Positions 7,831 through 9,998 of a DNA stretch of 9,998 bases are shown piece after piece; within the stretch, counting starts at the first letter, position 1; every line of letters starts with the position of its first letter. The notes beneath the pieces were generated by a model. That model saw only the letters and a list, made by a program, of their open reading frames with translations, made no database searches and was not told the DNA's origin. Location: assembly GCA_004557285.1 (NCBI GenBank), contig SFEK01000071.1, forward strand, positions 1 to 9,998, read 5' to 3'. A program made the translations under genes and the position numbers. This stretch comes from Bacteroidales bacterium. GTDB lineage: Bacteria > Bacteroidota > Bacteroidia > Bacteroidales > Bacteroidaceae.

Positions 7831-9576
7831 ATGCCAGGCCCAACCGACATACATATCGACCTCGACAACAGGGAGTTCCAGCAGGCACTCCAAATCATAG
7901 AATTTACCCGTCGCTCACTTTTCCTCACCGGAAAGGCAGGGACGGGTAAATCCACTTTTCTGCGCTACATTCGCACACACATCAAAAAAAAGACCGTGGT
8001 GCTCGCCCCAACGGGTATATCGGCCATCAATGCCGAAGGCTCCACGCTCCACAGCTTCTTCAAACTACCTTTTCACCCCCTGCTGCCCAACGACAGCCAA
8101 TACTCGGTGAAGAATATCCGCAAGACACTGAAGTACAACGGAGAGAAATGCAAACTGCTGCGCGAGGTAGAACTCATCATCATCGACGAGATAAGCATGG
8201 TGAGGGCCGACATCATCGACTTCATCGACAAGGTGCTGCGCATCTATTCTCGCAACATGCGCGAACCCTTTGGCGGCAAACAGCTGCTACTTGTGGGCGA
8301 CATCTACCAGCTTGAGCCAGTGGTCAAGGAAGACGAACGACAACTGCTGCGCCCCTTCTACCCCACTTGCTTCTTCTTTGATGCGCACGTTTTCCGCAGT
8401 TTCCGCTTAGTGAGCATCGAACTGCGCAAGGTGTATCGGCAGAACGACCCCCAGTTCATCAGCATACTCGACAACATCAGGGCAGGCAACATCAGCGAGC
8501 AGCAGCTGAAAATGCTCAACAGCCGTGTCGGCTCCACAGCCACAGCCAGCCAAGGCCAACAGATGACCATCACGCTCTCCACACGCCGAGACACCGTTGA
8601 TTATATCAACGACGGCCACCTCAAGCAGTTGCCCGGTAAACCCACTGTATTCAAAGGCGAGGTGAAGGGCGAATTTCCAGAAAACAGCCTTCCCACCCCC
8701 ATGGAAATGGAAGTCAAGCCAGGTGCACAAATCATCTTGATCAAAAACGACAAAGACCGTCGCTGGGTAAACGGCACTCTGGGAGTAATCGAAGGCATCG
8801 ACGAAGAAAGTGGCATGCTCTATGTAGTCACCGAAGACGGAAACGCTTACGATGTGGAGCGCGAACGGTGGAGCAACATGAGGTATAAGTTCAACGAACA
8901 GGAACAGAAAATCGAGGAAGAGGAAATCGGCTGCTACATTCAGTTTCCGGTGCGCTTGGCATGGGCCATCACCGTGCACAAGAGTCAGGGACTAACCTTC
9001 AAGCATGTCAACATCGACTTCACGGGAGGCGTGTTTGCTGGTGGTCAGACCTATGTGGCACTCTCACGTTGTTGCTCACTGCAAGGCATAAGCCTCAAGA
9101 CCCCTATCCGTCGTGAAGACGTGTTTGTAAGGAGCGAGGTAAAGACCTTTGCCAGCCACTACAACGACAGCATCATCATCAACAAGGCATTAAGCGAATC
9201 CAAAGCCGACAAAGAATACCGTGATGCCATGACCGCCTTCAATCAAGGCAATTACGATGCCTTCATCAATGCATTCTTCAAGGCCATCCACAGCCGCTAC
9301 GACATAGAGCAGCCTGCCGCAAAACGCCTCATCCGCCGCAAGCTCAACATCATCAACCAACTGAAAGAAGAAAAGCGCCAACTTCAAGAAGAGATCAAGA
9401 AAAAACAGGATTTCCTGAAGAAACTGGCCGTGGAATACACCCTTCTGGGCAAGGAATGTGAAAAAGAAGACATGCGCGAAGCAGCCATAGCCAACTACAA
9501 GAAAGCCCTTGAACTCTGTCCTGACATCCCCGATGCCAAACGTCGCTTGAAAAAGCTCGACTCCGATTTTCCTTAA
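7831..9576 (+). CDS. Pif1/RecD-like SF1 DNA helicase with C-terminal coiled coil and TPR
   Basis: The N-terminal 440 residues form a superfamily 1B helicase. Motifs in order: Walker A GKAGTGKST at 34-42; motif Ia VVLAPTGISAINAEGST at 56-72; Walker B LIIIDEISMV at 115-124 (D119-E120); motif III LLLVGDIYQLEPV at 152-164; R203 in KVYRQND (motif IV); the NDKDRRWVNGTLGVIEG stretch near 306-322 typical of the SH3-like 2B insertion in Pif1 and RecD2 proteins; TVHKSQGLTF at 381-390 (motif V); and YVALSRCCSLQGI at 408-420 (motif VI). After it come a TPR-like segment (about 463-486), a basic coiled coil (about 500-535) and a clearer TPR repeat (about 544-577, AAIANYKKALELCPD). The substrate is unknown; the family unwinds 5'-3' and some members resolve G-quadruplexes or stalled forks. 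The start is 9 bases after the PBP stop, so it is probably translated from the same message. The C-terminal extension is the least familiar part. Confidence 0.92.
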   Translation: MPGPTDIHIDLDNREFQQALQIIEFTRRSLFLTGKAGTGKSTFLRYIRTHIKKKTVVLAPTGISAINAEGSTLHSFFKLPFHPLLPNDSQYSVKNIRKTLKYNGEKCKLLREVELIIIDEISMVRADIIDFIDKVLRIYSRNMREPFGGKQLLLVGDIYQLEPVVKEDERQLLRPFYPTCFFFDAHVFRSFRLVSIELRKVYRQNDPQFISILDNIRAGNISEQQLKMLNSRVGSTATASQGQQMTITLSTRRDTVDYINDGHLKQLPGKPTVFKGEVKGEFPENSLPTPMEMEVKPGAQIILIKNDKDRRWVNGTLGVIEGIDEESGMLYVVTEDGNAYDVERERWSNMRYKFNEQEQKIEEEEIGCYIQFPVRLAWAITVHKSQGLTFKHVNIDFTGGVFAGGQTYVALSRCCSLQGISLKTPIRREDVFVRSEVKTFASHYNDSIIINKALSESKADKEYRDAMTAFNQGNYDAFINAFFKAIHSRYDIEQPAAKRLIRRKLNIINQLKEEKRQLQEEIKKKQDFLKKLAVEYTLLGKECEKEDMREAAIANYKKALELCPDIPDAKRRLKKLDSDFP

Positions 9577-9777
9577 TGTCTTTCCCTAGAAAAAGTTGAC
9601 AATGATCATGGTCGAGTGACCAGAAAACGCTGTCCATCCAAAGCTGATGGAGAATTTTCTTCTTACCATACAGGCATATACATCAAATACCAAAATACTG
9701 ATGACGAGCCACTCGCCTTATCTGATGCGCGAATTTGAAAATTTTATTTTTTACGCATCCCAAACTTTTAGAGGTCA
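9577..9777. other. Spacer between convergent genes
   Basis: 201 bases between the helicase stop and the stop of the minus-strand DUF3298-like gene, lower in GC than the genes around it. It contains the small hairpins noted near 9609-9651 and an inverted repeat GATGCG (9724-9729) / CGCATC (9754-9759) flanking an AT-only-rich core. No coding signal was seen on either strand. Confidence 0.5.
9633..9658 (+). terminator. Weak candidate terminator after the helicase gene
   Basis: TCCATC (9633-9638) and GATGGA (9646-9651) form a perfect 6-bp stem with a 7-base loop. The following sequence is GAATTTTCTTCTT, T-rich but without a clean T run. Another small hairpin, TGGTC/GACCA around 9609-9622, lies just before it. 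Position after the PBP-helicase unit and before a convergent gene supports a terminator role, but the structure is weak. Confidence 0.3.
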
Positions 9778-9998
9778 CTAATGACATGCGATATAATCCT
9801 CCAACTTTGGTAATTTGTCTGTTTGTTCATTATAAGTATGCAACAAGCAAGGATTCGCCTTGCTATATGGAACCACGGCATGATATTCACCTGCGGCGAA
9901 ACAATCAATCTGATAAGGATGGTAAGTGACAACTATTCCTTCTGGCAAAAGTGCAAAATGAGGCAATGGGAAGTTGTCAATGGAGAACTTTTCTTTTA
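9778..9998 (-). CDS. C-terminal part of a DUF3298/RsiV-like domain protein (5' end outside window)
   Basis: On the minus strand a frame runs in from the right edge and ends in TAG (complement of 9778-9780); 72 residues are visible, with no stop up to base 9998. The first residues read KEKFSIDNFPLPHFALLPEG, followed by a segment with HPYQIDCFAAGEY and VVPYSK. This resembles the C-terminal motif of DUF3298 (RsiV-type) proteins, in which a Phe-x-Leu-x-x-x-Gly strand is followed by x-Tyr-x-Pro-Tyr-x-Ile-x-x-(Tyr/Phe)-Ala-x-Gly and a (V/I)-PY-(S/E) strand. Such proteins in Bacteroidota are usually exported or lipoprotein-anchored, but the N-terminus with any signal peptide is not visible here. A TTG at 9964-9966 is not a likely start because family sequence (NFPLP) precedes it. 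The gene converges on the helicase gene with 201 bases between. Function is unknown; the match is by memory of the motif. Confidence 0.65.
   Translation of the reverse strand, partial: KEKFSIDNFPLPHFALLPEGIVVTYHPYQIDCFAAGEYHAVVPYSKANPCLLHTYNEQTDKLPKLEDYIACH

Noticed and set aside
7066..7893. Long minus-strand frame of 275 residues opposite the PBP 3' end
   Set aside because: It is antisense to the well-supported transpeptidase domain. Its Cys- and Val-rich composition is typical of reverse-complemented Asp/Ala/Gly-rich coding sequence.
9735..9929. Plus-strand 64-residue frame at the right end
   Set aside because: It overlaps the minus-strand DUF3298-like frame, which has recognisable family sequence and is open to the edge; the plus frame shows no family features.
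1..9998. A mobile element, defence island or other new multi-gene system
   Set aside because: All complete genes are recognisable core genes, and no transposase, integrase, inverted terminal repeats, tRNA attachment site or sharp composition shift was seen.

Overview
The window looks like chromosome from a Bacteroidota, most likely Bacteroidales and possibly Prevotellaceae-like. The strongest clue is a single gene encoding LpxC fused to FabZ, a hallmark arrangement of that phylum. Further support comes from promoter -7 boxes of the TAnnTTTG type, the absence of Shine-Dalgarno sequences before most genes, and the family-specific character of the proteins. Species assignment is inference.

Layout, left to right: (1) the 3' part of pyrF (UMP synthesis), cut by the left edge and closed by a strong intrinsic terminator (776-833). 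(2) A four-gene unit lpxD - lpxC/fabZ - lpxA - miaA (1040-5174) with gaps of only 21, 6 and 13 bases, preceded by a candidate TAnnTTTG promoter near 919 and followed by a plausible terminator near 5203-5224. (3) A second unit of a bifunctional class A penicillin-binding protein and, 9 bases later, a Pif1/RecD-like helicase with a C-terminal coiled coil and TPR (5287-9576). A TAnnTTTG box lies only about 20 bases before the PBP start codon. (4) A short spacer, then the C-terminal end of a convergent minus-strand gene whose visible 72 residues resemble the DUF3298/RsiV-type domain, cut by the right edge.

How the genes fit together: LpxA, LpxC and LpxD carry out the first three steps of lipid A synthesis, and FabZ draws on the same 3-hydroxyacyl-ACP pool for fatty acid elongation. 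LpxB is not in the window. The PBP builds peptidoglycan, so the core of the window is about envelope synthesis. miaA (tRNA modification), pyrF and the helicase are housekeeping genes of other pathways. All complete genes appear intact with their key catalytic residues.

I found no RNA genes, CRISPR arrays, insertion sequences, phage genes or defence genes. The window is mostly conserved core genome, and I do not see a clearly new system. The points most worth a second look are the PBP-helicase gene pair, the LpxC-FabZ fusion, the very short predicted leader of the PBP gene and the convergent DUF3298-like gene end.
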